Shown: positions 17,751-26,848, counted from the first letter of the stretch. The stretch is DNA of 64,000 nucleotides from Algoriphagus sp. (GCF_024305035.1 NZ_JAMWZB010000005.1:1-64000), one strand, 5' to 3'. The notes: a model not told the origin generated them from the sequence alone. Numbers and translations: made by a program.

Positions 17751-19226
17751 CTAAGATCCGGGCTTTTTTATCTTTTTTCTGACCCAATCCAATTCTTCTT
17801 GGCCATAAATTTTCAGTAAAATTGCCAATCGGTAAACTCCCAATATCAAGGTTGTTTTAATTCCTATAGCTAGCAACGGATTTTCCATCGCTGGTAAATT
17901 GGCTGTTATAATTAGACTAAATCCTCCGATCAAAAGGATTTTTAAGGTGGTTTGATCAAAGGGTACAAAACCCAATTTTTGCTTCAAATAAAAATACTTC
18001 CAAAGATTAAATACCAGCATGACTAAAGCTGAAGCCATGGCCGCTCCCACAATTCCAAAACTCGGGATCAGCAGATAGTTCAACACAATGATTGAAAAAC
18101 TCATCAAAATCGTGGCAGTTAAATTAAACCTGTAATACGCTGAAAAAACCAAAATCTCTGAATTGACTGAAAAGGCTACGTCGAAGAGTTTTCCCAAGCC
18201 GATTAAAAAAACTACCCATTTCCCCGTTTCGTAGATTTCCCGATTGGGAATAAAATGATAAATCGAATCGATATTAGCCCAAAGTCCTACAAATAACAAG
18301 AGGCAGATATAAAGCTGCCTACGGCTTACCTGTTTATAAATCTGGTTAATTTCAGCAAATTCATCCCGCGAAAAATGATCGGCAATTACCGGCATCACGA
18401 CTTGGGATATAGCCCTACGAGGCATTTCGATGACCAAGGCCATACTGAATGCGATGGTATAAATGGCATTGGCTTCTAGACTGATCATTGAACTGACCAT
18501 CACGCTGTCGATTTTCATAATGAGGGTAGAGGCAGCAGTGGCCAAAAAAGTAATCAGACTAAATCGAAGAAAAGATCGTCTGAAATTCGGAGGGAAATTA
18601 TTCCATCGGATATCCAGTTTAAGGACGTTTAACCATCCTAAATATCCCAGCATTCCCACTAGTGGAATTCCATAAATAGCAACCAACCCTAGCATGAGTT
18701 GATCAAAGCTGATCCACTCCATTAGAAAACAACTAACCCAAAGTCCTATCAAAAGCCGGATAAATACCTCTCTGAAAAATGTAGGAATGGCTACTTTGAG
18801 AAAAGAACGACTGTAAGCATCCAGAATCGAATTCATCAGTGCCATGAATGTAATCAGTAATACGATCCCTAGGTAGGGTAAGATATCGGGGGAATTGACC
18901 GCAAATAAGGAGATGATCGACTGTTGGAAAAACCAAAAAAGTAAACTCACAACAAGGAATCCAGCCAAAGCCAAAAGTAAACTGAAACTCAGAAATGCAG
19001 ATTGACCCTGTTCTAATTTCGGGAAAAACCGGGTAATTCCATGACCTAAACCGAGCTGTGCAAAAGGAACAAAAAGCAAAGCCATATCTTGAATGGTTCG
19101 AAAGGTCCCCAGCTGGGCCGCTTCCAAGGCATAGGGGTAAAGCCAAAGAACATTGAAGTAGCCAATTACTACACCCAGGTAAGAAAAAATAGTGGTTTGA
19201 ATACTTTGGTTGGCGACTTTGCCCAT
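17751..19226 (-). CDS. Polysaccharide/lipid-linked oligosaccharide flippase (MOP superfamily)
   Basis: This 491-residue integral inner-membrane protein has about 12-14 hydrophobic segments over its whole length and no soluble domain. The pattern (NQSIQTTIFSYLGVVIGYFNVLWLYPYAL at the N-terminus, GIVGAAMASALVMLVFNLWKYFYLKQKLG near residue 400) matches Wzx-like polysaccharide biosynthesis proteins of Bacteroidota. It probably flips a lipid-linked glycan to the periplasm. No glycosyltransferase adjoins it; downstream of the feo genes it stands alone on the minus strand. Its substrate might relate to the exopolysaccharide genes 22 kb away, which is only a guess. Confidence 0.85.
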   Translation of the reverse strand: MGKVANQSIQTTIFSYLGVVIGYFNVLWLYPYALEAAQLGTFRTIQDMALLFVPFAQLGLGHGITRFFPKLEQGQSAFLSFSLLLALAGFLVVSLLFWFFQQSIISLFAVNSPDILPYLGIVLLITFMALMNSILDAYSRSFLKVAIPTFFREVFIRLLIGLWVSCFLMEWISFDQLMLGLVAIYGIPLVGMLGYLGWLNVLKLDIRWNNFPPNFRRSFLRFSLITFLATAASTLIMKIDSVMVSSMISLEANAIYTIAFSMALVIEMPRRAISQVVMPVIADHFSRDEFAEINQIYKQVSRRQLYICLLLFVGLWANIDSIYHFIPNREIYETGKWVVFLIGLGKLFDVAFSVNSEILVFSAYYRFNLTATILMSFSIIVLNYLLIPSFGIVGAAMASALVMLVFNLWKYFYLKQKLGFVPFDQTTLKILLIGGFSLIITANLPAMENPLLAIGIKTTLILGVYRLAILLKIYGQEELDWVRKKIKKPGS

Positions 19227-19275
19227 GAGTTGAAATTATCAAAAAATTAGGAATCTTTTCCTTTCTTTTCAAAAA

Positions 19276-19392
19276 TCAAGGTTTGGCGCATTTATCGCAG
19301 CCGGCGGCGGTTTTGGATTTGAAGAGGTATTTTCGGCCCAGAAAAATCAAGGCTGACAATACTAGTATTCCCAGGATGATTTCTTGCCACAT
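19276..19392 (-). CDS. FeoB-associated Cys-rich membrane microprotein
   Basis: A 38-residue protein with one N-terminal transmembrane helix (EIILGILVLSALIFLG), a basic patch (RKYLFKSK) and a C-terminal CDKC pair. This is the layout of the FeoB-associated Cys-rich membrane protein family. Its ATG follows the feoB stop by one base, so it is translationally linked to feoB. It may contact FeoB or bind Fe(II) or an Fe-S centre at the cytoplasmic face; the role is not established. Confidence 0.85.
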   Translation of the reverse strand: MWQEIILGILVLSALIFLGRKYLFKSKTAAGCDKCAKP

Positions 19393-19393
19393 A

Positions 19394-21529
19394 TTAAGAT
19401 AAGATTTGATAGGTGATCAATGCAGATACATAAGCTAAAATGGTCATGTATACCGTTTGTATTAACGGCCATTTCCAACCTTTGGTTTCCCGATAGACTA
19501 CAGCCACTGTACTCATACATTGCATGGCAAAGGCATAAAAGACCATCAGTGAAAATGCGGTGGGAAGGTTAAAGGTCTTTTCTCCGGTGTTGGGATTGAT
19601 TTGGGAATTGAGCTTTTCTCTAATCGTCAAGTCATCCTCTGGATCTCCGCCGATGCTGTAGATTGTGGCAATCGTCGACACAAAAACCTCTCTTGCCGCA
19701 AATGAAGTGATCAATGCGATTCCGATTTTCCAATCGTAGCCCAAAGGTCTTATCACGGGTTCAATGGCATGGCCCATGATTCCAATAAAGGAGGATTCAA
19801 GTAATTTTGAAGAGGTGGCTACTTCGATCATTTCTCGTTCTTCGGGCGTTTGGGCTAATTCCAGTTGACGATCTCGATCTGCTCGGATCGTTTCCATTTT
19901 GGACGGTGGGCCATAGCTCGCCAACACCCATAAAATCACTGAAATGGCTAAAATAACCTTTCCCGCTTCGGTGACAAAAGTGTAAGATTTACTATACATG
20001 GTCATCAAGACATCCTTCCACCTTGGAGTCCTGTAGCTGGGAAGCTCCACCATCAGGTAGCTTTTCTCGGAGGTTTTTAATATACTCTTAAGCCCAAATG
20101 AGGTGAAAAGAACTCCGACCACTCCCAAAACATACAATCCCAAAAGCGATAAGGCTTGTAAATTGACAAATCCAAAAACCACTTCATTGGGCACCACCAA
20201 ACCGATAAGAATAATGTAAACAGGTAATCGGGCCGAGCAACTCATTAAAGGAGTCACCATGATGGTAATGATTTTTTCTTTCCAATTTCCAATATTCCGC
20301 GCCGCCATGACCCCTGGAATTGCACAAGCTACTCCAGAAACCAAGGGAACTATACTTTTTCCATGCAATCCGAAAGGCTTCATCCATCGATCCATCATAA
20401 AAACGACTCGAGACATGTAACCGGTATCTTCTAAAATCGCCAAAAAACCAAAAAGCATGGCGATCTGTGGGATAAAGATGACCACGCCTCCTATTCCTGG
20501 AATAATCCCTTCAGAAATAAGGCTAGACAGCACACCTTCAGGTAAGTTGCTGCTTGCCCAACTGGCCAATTGGGCAAAAAAACCATCAATCATATCCATG
20601 GGCACGGAGGCCCATGCAAAAATTGCCTGGAATATCAACAGCAAAATAGCCCCAAAGATCAGGTAGCCAAAAACGGGATGGAGAAAAGCTTTATCCAGGG
20701 TGTTTGTGGCCGGAGGGATAGCTTCTTTTTTGACAACCACCTTTTCGATTATCTCGGTAATTTTTCGGTAACGAAGCTTGGTTTCTTCGAGTTGAGCAGC
20801 TTCAAGATTCACCGAGATAGAAGCTAGTTTGTCTGCAATCCAAGCCCGTTTTTCTGGTGAAAGGGCCCGGTCTTTCAGCCCAAATCGAAGTAATTGATAA
20901 GCCTGGTAATCCGTGTCCAGTTCAAATTTTTCCTTCACATCCACCAATAGAGCGGGATCCAAATATTCGCTGACCTTCAAAAACTCTGCTGGTTTGGTAA
21001 AATTACGCTGATGAATCAGGTTTCGTATTTCGTCCAATCCCTTTGATGCTCTGGCATTTGTATTTAGGATGGGGACTCCCAAAGCTTTGAATAATTCAAA
21101 CCCTTTGATTTCGATTTTCTTTTTTTCGGCCAGATCAGACATATTCAAAACCAAGGCCAGATTTAGACCCAGGTCGATCAATTGGGAAGCTAAAAATAAA
21201 CCGCGAGAAAGCTGAAGTGAATCGATGATCATCAACACAAACTCCGGTTTTTCGATTTCACTTTGCTGGTTGAGAACCCGGTGGGCAATAATTTCATCCT
21301 CCGAATTGGGATAAAGCGAGTAAGTGCCAGGCAGGTCAATGAGTTGGTAACTGCTTCCCTCATGGTTCATGACCCCCGTTTTTTTATCCACAGTAACACC
21401 GGGATAGTTCCCGATTTTTTGATTCAGGCCGGTCAGCTGATTGAAAATAGTGGACTTGCCTACATTCGGATTTCCGATGATGGCGATTTTTGGGGTATTA
21501 ACAGCAGTAGATTGAGTTGAGTCGGACAT
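19394..21529 (-). CDS. feoB: Ferrous iron transporter FeoB
   Basis: FeoB is the GTP-dependent Fe(II) importer of the inner membrane. The 711-residue protein has an N-terminal G domain with G1 GNPNVGKST (about 18-26) and G3 DLPGTYSL. A helical GDI-like region follows, then two Gate motifs in the membrane part, with Cys residues in SGVACAIPGVMAARN and TPLMSCSARLPVYIIL. The C-terminal half has about ten transmembrane segments. It lies 6 bp after feoA and 1 bp before the Cys-rich microprotein gene, a complete feoA-B operon. It supplies iron for the SUF and other Fe-S systems. Confidence 0.97.
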   Translation of the reverse strand: MSDSTQSTAVNTPKIAIIGNPNVGKSTIFNQLTGLNQKIGNYPGVTVDKKTGVMNHEGSSYQLIDLPGTYSLYPNSEDEIIAHRVLNQQSEIEKPEFVLMIIDSLQLSRGLFLASQLIDLGLNLALVLNMSDLAEKKKIEIKGFELFKALGVPILNTNARASKGLDEIRNLIHQRNFTKPAEFLKVSEYLDPALLVDVKEKFELDTDYQAYQLLRFGLKDRALSPEKRAWIADKLASISVNLEAAQLEETKLRYRKITEIIEKVVVKKEAIPPATNTLDKAFLHPVFGYLIFGAILLLIFQAIFAWASVPMDMIDGFFAQLASWASSNLPEGVLSSLISEGIIPGIGGVVIFIPQIAMLFGFLAILEDTGYMSRVVFMMDRWMKPFGLHGKSIVPLVSGVACAIPGVMAARNIGNWKEKIITIMVTPLMSCSARLPVYIILIGLVVPNEVVFGFVNLQALSLLGLYVLGVVGVLFTSFGLKSILKTSEKSYLMVELPSYRTPRWKDVLMTMYSKSYTFVTEAGKVILAISVILWVLASYGPPSKMETIRADRDRQLELAQTPEEREMIEVATSSKLLESSFIGIMGHAIEPVIRPLGYDWKIGIALITSFAAREVFVSTIATIYSIGGDPEDDLTIREKLNSQINPNTGEKTFNLPTAFSLMVFYAFAMQCMSTVAVVYRETKGWKWPLIQTVYMTILAYVSALITYQILS

Positions 21530-21535
21530 GAACGA

Positions 21536-21757
21536 TCAGAGAAGTTGTACTTCCAACAGAGAAGCTTCATTTTTTCGTAAGGCCAAGATGGTTTCCTCAA
21601 GCAAAAATGCCATGGGACCACCGGCCGGGGCTACATGATGCAGAGAGATGATTTTCCCAGGTAAAAAGCCCAATTCCATCAGATTAATCCGTAGAGGTGA
21701 GTCTTTTACTTCCCGGATTACAGCTTGTTTGAGAAGGGGCAATTGGTCTGCGGTCAT
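21536..21757 (-). CDS. feoA: FeoA SH3-like accessory protein
   Basis: This is a 73-residue SH3-fold protein that supports FeoB activity. The family pattern is visible: LRINLMELGFLPGKIISLHHVAPAGGPMAFLLEETILALRKNEASLLEV. The Met at 21757 was chosen because it gives the normal FeoA length. The open frame runs further upstream, but that part is not FeoA-like and overlaps the lipoprotein gene. It is the first gene of the feo operon. Confidence 0.93.
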   Translation of the reverse strand: MTADQLPLLKQAVIREVKDSPLRINLMELGFLPGKIISLHHVAPAGGPMAFLLEETILALRKNEASLLEVQLL

Positions 21758-21854
21758 GAATTTGATGAGGTGATTGGAAACGAATAGGCAAAAATAACTT
21801 ATCTGGAATGAATCTAAAGAAAAATAAATAAGATTTTTATCATATTTTACACGA

Positions 21855-22481
21855 CTAGCGAATACTGAGGATTTCGTTGGGTAAGACAAAGCCCCTTCCA
21901 CCCTCCAGTTCAATATGTAAATCAAACTCCACAACCATTTCTTTTCCGGGTGCTTTTTGCCAGACCAACTTAAATAAGTCATCCGTGTACAAGGTCAATC
22001 CTCCTTCCAAAAAATCTGAAATGGGATAAGTCTGGGAGGAGAAAAAATAACTCATCTCTACAAAGGGGTTGAGTTGGTCTCCAATTTTCAAGACGGTCCC
22101 GTCCGAAAGGATTTGTTCCTTTTTATTAATCAGGGAAATAGTTGTCATCCGTTCGACGGACTGAGGAGGAATAGGGCTACAAGCCATGGCCATTCCAGGA
22201 AATGAAACTCCTGAAGGTGGTTTCTGAGCGATCGTTTCAAATTGGGCAATCCGAAAGGATTTAGTGGTTTGGGTATAGGGTAAAATTGTGCTGGGGTCGA
22301 TCCGCTGCCCATCTTCAGCTAAGGTTAAAGTTTCAAAAGCAGTTATTCTAAAATCTTTTACCTCAAACTGAGGACCGCATCCACAGGAATCATTGCAAAA
22401 AACTTCACAACCCATGGGTAGAAATCCCAAGCCTATGACCAAAATTAAGGTGCTGAAGAGTTTTTTTTGGACTGAATTCAT
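21855..22481 (-). CDS. Putative lipoprotein with Cys-rich N-terminus, unknown function
   Basis: This 208-residue protein has a signal peptide ending in a lipobox (LPMGC, Cys about residue 25). It is followed by a short Cys-rich stretch (CEVFCNDSCGCG) and a beta-rich region without a domain that I recognise. Paired cysteines right after the lipid anchor suggest disulfides or metal binding near the membrane. It lies 97 bp upstream of feoA on the same strand, so it may share the feo transcript, but a relation to iron is only positional. Confidence 0.7.
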   Translation of the reverse strand: MNSVQKKLFSTLILVIGLGFLPMGCEVFCNDSCGCGPQFEVKDFRITAFETLTLAEDGQRIDPSTILPYTQTTKSFRIAQFETIAQKPPSGVSFPGMAMACSPIPPQSVERMTTISLINKKEQILSDGTVLKIGDQLNPFVEMSYFFSSQTYPISDFLEGGLTLYTDDLFKLVWQKAPGKEMVVEFDLHIELEGGRGFVLPNEILSIR

Positions 22482-22613
22482 GCCATTTATTGTCAGTCAG
22501 TTAATTTTCATTTCAACATGTAAATGGGTGGAAAAGTTGTCATCATCTTATCGAAATTTAGATTTGACCTTTTGAAAAAAGTGAATTCAGGGAAAATTGT
22601 CTCTCGATTTCTT

Positions 22614-22645
22614 CCAAAAAAAGCCCGATAACCTGCCATCGGGCT
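22614..22645 (-). terminator. Terminator of the sulfide:quinone oxidoreductase gene
   Basis: Read on the minus strand, stem agcccgat/atcgggct with an 8-nt loop is followed by a run of seven T, 15 bp after the stop codon. Confidence 0.85.
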
Positions 22646-22659
22646 TCATTAAATTCACC

Positions 22660-23925
22660 CTAGGCTTTTCCCCTCAACATCAAATTCCAATACATGAACG
22701 GTAAGCCGTACTTCTTAAGAAGCCACATGCTCCACTGTTCTTTGGAGGTATCCACCAATTTTGAAATTAAAGGGTCACTATCCCGGATATTATCGTATTT
22801 GAATTCGGCCAAAACCATTTTTCCATAACCGGTGACCAAGGGACAGGAAGAATATCCTTGATAGGTGGCCTGACCGACTTTTTGGGTTTGGATAAGTTTC
22901 AATAGGTTTTCTACTACTACCGGCGCTTGTTTTCTAATGGCCGCTCCAGTTTTGGCGGTGGGAAGATGAGCAACATCTCCCAAGGCAAAGATATTTCCAA
23001 AACGCTTGTGCTGAAGGGTATGGATATCCACGTCTACCCATCCTTTTCCCGGGCCTTCCTGAATAGAAATAGCAGATTCCTGAATAAACTTTGGAGCAGC
23101 TTGAGGAGGAGCAAGGTGAAGCATGTCAAAATGAAGCTTTATTTCGGTATCCCCGGTCAACTCTTCACCAATGGGATTTTCTGCGGTAACTCCACAGTTG
23201 CTGCTTTCACCGGGCTTGATGTATTGGAAGTAGATGTCCTGTTTTTCTGCATCAATTTTTATGGGTGCATAAAAAGGTTTAAAAATGATGTCTCGTTCAT
23301 GGATGATTTTGTTTAAGGTCCGGGCAAAATCCGGAACACCAAAAATCACAGTCCCGGGAGTGGCAAAAATCACATTGGTTTTATCCCGTAAGCCATTCTT
23401 TCGAAAGTAATCTTCAGCCAAATACATTATTTTTTGCGGGGCACCTCCGCATTTGATCGGTGTAGTAGGCTGAGTAAACACCGCATTTCCCCCTTTGAAA
23501 TTTTTCAATACCTCCCAAGTATGCTTTGGATCGGTATAATTACTGCAAACGACACCTTTATCCATGGCTTCTTTAAGACCGGGAAGAAGTTCGGGAGCCA
23601 TAACTAATCCAGGAGCAACGACCAAAAAATCGTAAGTGATTTCACCGCTTTTGGTGGTATGAACGGAATTTTTTTCAGGCTTGATATCGGTTGCTTTATC
23701 TTTAATCCATTCCACTCCCTTAGGAATATAATCAGCCTCATCTCGCTCGGTTTCGTTAAAGTCAAAGGTTCCTGCTCCGACTAGCGTCCAAGCTGGTTGA
23801 TAATAATGTTTTTCTGAGGGTTCGATAATTGCGATTTTCAACGCTTTGTTTTTTCGTTTGAGTTGAGCGGCGACTGTAATTCCGGCAGTTCCCCCGCCAA
23901 TAATTACAATTTGATAATGGTTCAT
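22660..23925 (-). CDS. sqr: Sulfide:quinone oxidoreductase-like flavoprotein
   Basis: The 421-residue FAD enzyme probably oxidises sulfide to sulfane sulfur/polysulfide and passes electrons to quinone at the membrane. FAD motifs are IIGGGTAGITVAAQL (residues 7-21) and NIFALGDVAHLPTAKTGAA. Redox Cys candidates lie in GVVCSNYTD, PIKCGGAPQK and SSCPLVTGYGK, matching the SQR pattern that includes mitochondrial SQOR-like enzymes. The C-terminal WLLKKYGLPFMYWNLML is amphipathic and may anchor to the membrane. It is divergent from a Crp/Fnr regulator and next to exporter and rhodanese genes, which support sulfide detoxification. A flavocytochrome or another disulfide reductase is less likely. Confidence 0.9.
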   Translation of the reverse strand: MNHYQIVIIGGGTAGITVAAQLKRKNKALKIAIIEPSEKHYYQPAWTLVGAGTFDFNETERDEADYIPKGVEWIKDKATDIKPEKNSVHTTKSGEITYDFLVVAPGLVMAPELLPGLKEAMDKGVVCSNYTDPKHTWEVLKNFKGGNAVFTQPTTPIKCGGAPQKIMYLAEDYFRKNGLRDKTNVIFATPGTVIFGVPDFARTLNKIIHERDIIFKPFYAPIKIDAEKQDIYFQYIKPGESSNCGVTAENPIGEELTGDTEIKLHFDMLHLAPPQAAPKFIQESAISIQEGPGKGWVDVDIHTLQHKRFGNIFALGDVAHLPTAKTGAAIRKQAPVVVENLLKLIQTQKVGQATYQGYSSCPLVTGYGKMVLAEFKYDNIRDSDPLISKLVDTSKEQWSMWLLKKYGLPFMYWNLMLRGKA

Positions 23926-23946
23926 AGCTAGATCGTTTTGGTATTC

Positions 23947-23991
23947 AAAAGGTAAGGATCCTCCCTAAAGATTTTGGTGACTTTCATCACC
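23947..23991 (-). promoter_or_regulatory. Predicted sqr promoter with Crp/Fnr operator
   Basis: A 16-bp perfect inverted repeat with 6-nt spacer, GGTGACTTTCATCACC (23976-23991), is centred 29.5 bp upstream of a minus-strand -7 element TACCTTTT (23954 to 23947). The transcript would start about 16 nt before the sqr ATG. The operator shares its 14-bp core with three other sites in this module. Confidence 0.65.
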
Positions 23992-24056
23992 TTTCTTGGT
24001 TTTTTAGAAAAAACCTACAGTAAAAGCTTAACTATTAAAATGGGAAGATTCAGTTT

Positions 24057-24100
24057 GTGATTTTATCACTAATTTCACGGTTGTCGTATTACTAATTCTC
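24057..24100 (+). promoter_or_regulatory. Possible autoregulatory site of the Crp/Fnr gene
   Basis: Inverted repeat GTGATTTTATCAC (24057-24069) is centred 30 bp before a weak -7 candidate TAATTCTC (24093-24100). Its spacer is one base shorter than in the other module sites (TGA-N5-TCA rather than N6), so binding is less certain. Confidence 0.4.
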
Positions 24101-24115
24101 GGTTTTTTATCTACC

Positions 24116-24772
24116 ATGACTGTCGAAGAACTCAAAAGCGCATTACCTAATTTTACTGATCCAAAGCTTCTGGAGCTTATTCTGGAGAAAGGCCAACTCA
24201 TGAAACTTGAGCCTGGAAAGGTCTTAATGGAGCCTGGGAAATTCATCAAGATGGTCCCCATCGTTCTTGAAGGCTCCATTAAAGTCCTTCGAATGGATGA
24301 GGACGGGAAAGAATTGTTTTTGTATTATTTGGATGCCGGTGAGACTTGCGCGCTTTCACTGACTTGTTGCACTGCCTCCAAACCTTCAGAAATCAAAGCA
24401 ATTGTAGAGGAACCCACCACCTTGATCGCGCTTCCGGTGGCCGTTCATGAGCAGCTTTCCGATGAGTTTAAACAGTGGAAGGATTTTGTATCCTCTACCT
24501 ACCAAAATAGATTTCAGGAAATGCTCATTGCCTTGGATGCAGTGGCCTTTAAACGAATGGATGAACGTTTGATGCGCTACATTGTCACCAAAATGAAGCA
24601 GCATAAAACCAACGAGCTTCACACTACCCATCAAGAAATTGCCAATGAATTGGGGACTTCCCGGGAAGTAATTTCTCGTTTGCTCAAGCAGTTGGAGAAG
24701 AAAAAATGGATCGAACTGGGAAGAAACGTAATTTATATCCGGGATGATTTTGAGGAGTTGATTAGTAAGTAG
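24116..24772 (+). CDS. Crp/Fnr family transcriptional regulator
   Basis: A 218-residue DNA-binding protein with an N-terminal cyclic-nucleotide-like beta-barrel (about 10-125) and a C-terminal winged HTH (about 150-215). The recognition helix is TSREVISRLLKQLEKK. The Arg-Glu pair, as in E. coli CRP, favours GTGA half-sites, and such sites lie in the neighbouring promoters. Cys78, Cys84 and Cys85 (GETCALSLTCCTAS) form a C-x5-CC cluster. The N-terminal Cys set that binds the FNR Fe-S cluster is absent. Divergent from sqr, it probably controls the whole module in response to sulfide, persulfide or a related redox signal, which is inference. Confidence 0.93.
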   Translation: MTVEELKSALPNFTDPKLLELILEKGQLMKLEPGKVLMEPGKFIKMVPIVLEGSIKVLRMDEDGKELFLYYLDAGETCALSLTCCTASKPSEIKAIVEEPTTLIALPVAVHEQLSDEFKQWKDFVSSTYQNRFQEMLIALDAVAFKRMDERLMRYIVTKMKQHKTNELHTTHQEIANELGTSREVISRLLKQLEKKKWIELGRNVIYIRDDFEELISK

Positions 24773-24938
24773 TTTTTGGGGGTAAGTGCCCAGCTATCTT
24801 TTCATCGTTGCTGGGAGGTGAGATTGATTGACGATCCTGATTTTTTCAGATTTTTGAATCTGTGTAAATCTCGATTGGGTGTTTATTCCAAACTCGAAAT
24901 TCAGCCCTGCTTCTTGTTTGAAATAAAATTTATTTTCC

Positions 24939-24983
24939 GGTGACTTTTGTCCTGTTTATTTTATTCAAATAGCTGTATTTTAG
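24939..24983 (+). promoter_or_regulatory. Predicted operator and promoter of the universal stress gene
   Basis: GTGACTTTTGTCCT (24940-24953), a variant of the sqr operator core with a good left half-site, is centred 29.5 bp upstream of TATTTTAG (24976-24983), close to TAnnTTTG. The leader would be about 14 nt. Confidence 0.5.
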
Positions 24984-25003
24984 GAAAGTAAATCAAAGAA
25001 GCC

Positions 25004-25807
25004 ATGAAAATTTTAATTCCCGTTGATTTTTCCAAAAATTCTGAAAAAGCATTGCAATTCGCACTCAACTTAATCCCAGAGAAGAGGCTTGATATCATTT
25101 TAGTCCATGTGGTAGAACTGGTTTATGATTTTGCATCTCAGGCCGCTTTAGCTTTGGACAGTATGTATAAGGATGCAGAAAAGCTGATCCAAAGGCTTCA
25201 GGAAAAATATGAAGATGACCGAGTTCATTTGACAGGAAAAGTGCAGGAGGGAACTCCTTCCATCACTTTGGCCCGATTGGCCGAGCAGGAAGCAGTTAGC
25301 CTAATTGTGATGGGAACCAAAGGGGCCAGCGGGGTCAAAAAGGTTTTGATTGGGACTACGGCTGCTAACCTGGTCAAAGAGTCCGCTGTTCCGGTTTTAC
25401 TGGTACCCGAAGAAGCAAAAATCAAGGGAATTACCCGATTAATTTTAGCTTTGGAATTTGAAGATCATGAGGAGAATTTCATTGATTGGCTGTATCATTT
25501 TTCGACGGATTGGCTTGCTAAGCCAGAAGTGTTGCATGTGCAGACTACCTTGGGCTTCAGGGAAAGGATACTAGCCTTGGGTTTTGAACACTATATACGG
25601 GATAAATTCCCCGCTCAGGCTTCTAAAATCCATTTGATTGAATCCGATGAGGTTAATGTTGGAATTGAAGATTTTCTCAATCAAGAAGAAAATATCATGT
25701 TAGCCATGTGTCATTCCCATCGGGGGATTTGGCATCAACTCTGGGCAAAAAGTAAATCCATTGAAATGGCTTATCATTCCACCGTTCCACTTTTGATTAT
25801 GGTTTGA
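25004..25807 (+). CDS. Universal stress protein of the sulfide module
   Basis: The 267-residue cytosolic protein has one clear UspA domain (about 1-140) with the nucleotide-loop pattern VMGTKGASGVKKVLIGTTAANLVKESAVPVLLVPE (G-x2-G-x9-G-x-T). A second, degenerate Usp-like half (about 145-267) lacks the glycine motif. It lies between the Crp/Fnr and TauE genes, transcribed alone from an operator-bearing promoter. Co-regulation with sulfide oxidation is predicted from that site. Usp genes often accompany such regulators in Bacteroidota. Confidence 0.9.
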   Translation: MKILIPVDFSKNSEKALQFALNLIPEKRLDIILVHVVELVYDFASQAALALDSMYKDAEKLIQRLQEKYEDDRVHLTGKVQEGTPSITLARLAEQEAVSLIVMGTKGASGVKKVLIGTTAANLVKESAVPVLLVPEEAKIKGITRLILALEFEDHEENFIDWLYHFSTDWLAKPEVLHVQTTLGFRERILALGFEHYIRDKFPAQASKIHLIESDEVNVGIEDFLNQEENIMLAMCHSHRGIWHQLWAKSKSIEMAYHSTVPLLIMV

Positions 25808-25967
25808 GAATTATCTTATTGTCTTTAAAGGGGATTGTTTGGTGAGGGGGATATGTCCACGTTTAACAGGGCTGGTTTTTAAACCTATCAGATTTCCCCT
25901 TTATCAGATTTATTATGTCGATTACACTGCTTTTGAAACTTCCTTTTCCGTTTTGTTTTTTCTACAT

Positions 25968-26012
25968 GTGACATTTGTTACTGCTCCGTCCAATGGCATC
26001 AGGCTACTTTTG
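25968..26012 (+). promoter_or_regulatory. Predicted operator and promoter of the tauE operon
   Basis: GTGACATTTGTTAC (25968-25981) is centred 30.5 bp upstream of TACTTTTG (26005-26012), an exact TAnnTTTG -7 box. The transcript would begin about 20 nt before the ATG. Confidence 0.6.
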
Positions 26013-26038
26013 TGAGGTAAAACTTTAAATTTGAAATT

Positions 26039-26848
26039 ATGGATATCATTGTCCTCATTGGATTTGCAGCAGCCGTGCTGATAGGAGTGAGTTTAGGCCT
26101 TATCGGAGGAGGAGGATCAATCCTCACGGTTCCCGTATTGGTATATATATTGGATGTGGATCCGGTTTTGGCAACGGCATATTCGCTATTTGTCGTAGGA
26201 ACCACCTCTCTAGTCGGTGCAGGTAATTTCATGAAGCAAGGTAAGGTGGATTATAAAACCGCAGTGGTTTTTGCCATTCCTTCGTTCGTTGCAGTTTTCT
26301 TAACTCGTAAATTCCTTGTTCCCTGGCTTCCGGATCCCTTGTTTTCAGTGGGTGAGTTTGCCATCACTAAAAATATTGGAATTATGGTTTTCTTTGCGCT
26401 CATCATGCTTGCAGCTTCCTATTCCATGATTAAGGATAATAATAAGAAGCTTAAGGAGGAAGGGGAGGTTCAGGTGAAATTCAATATTCCAATGATTGCC
26501 TTGGAGGGCTCGGTGGTGGGCGTGATTACCGGAATCGTAGGAGCCGGTGGGGGATTTCTGATTATTCCTGCCTTGGTTCTTTTGGCTAAACTCCCCATGA
26601 AAATGGCTGTGGGGACTTCCTTGTTGATTATCGCTGCAAAATCGCTAATTGGATTTTTGGGTGATCTAGGCAATCAAACTATCGATTGGCAAATGCTGTT
26701 GATTTTTACCGGTCTTTCAGTTGTCGGTATATTCATTGGCAGTGCCCTGTCCAAAAAAATAAACGAAAAGGCTTTAAAAACAGGGTTTGGTTGGTTTGTG
26801 TTAATCATGGGTGTTTACATCATAGGCAAAGAGCTGATGGCGCTTTAA
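26039..26848 (+). CDS. TauE/SafE family sulfite/sulfonate exporter
   Basis: This 269-residue inner-membrane protein has about eight hydrophobic segments and the internal repeat of the family: LIGGGGSILTVPVLVY near residue 22 and VGAGGGFLIIPALVLL near residue 170. The family exports sulfite, sulfoacetate or other sulfur anions. Next to an SQR and a rhodanese it most likely exports thiosulfate or sulfite formed from sulfide. The gene heads a three-gene operon, with 12 bp to the next gene. Confidence 0.92.
   Translation: MDIIVLIGFAAAVLIGVSLGLIGGGGSILTVPVLVYILDVDPVLATAYSLFVVGTTSLVGAGNFMKQGKVDYKTAVVFAIPSFVAVFLTRKFLVPWLPDPLFSVGEFAITKNIGIMVFFALIMLAASYSMIKDNNKKLKEEGEVQVKFNIPMIALEGSVVGVITGIVGAGGGFLIIPALVLLAKLPMKMAVGTSLLIIAAKSLIGFLGDLGNQTIDWQMLLIFTGLSVVGIFIGSALSKKINEKALKTGFGWFVLIMGVYIIGKELMAL

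Noticed and set aside
21758..21982. N-terminal extension of FeoA
   Set aside because: The frame is open but would give 148 residues, twice the FeoA length, and overlaps the end of the lipoprotein gene. The upstream residues have no FeoA pattern.
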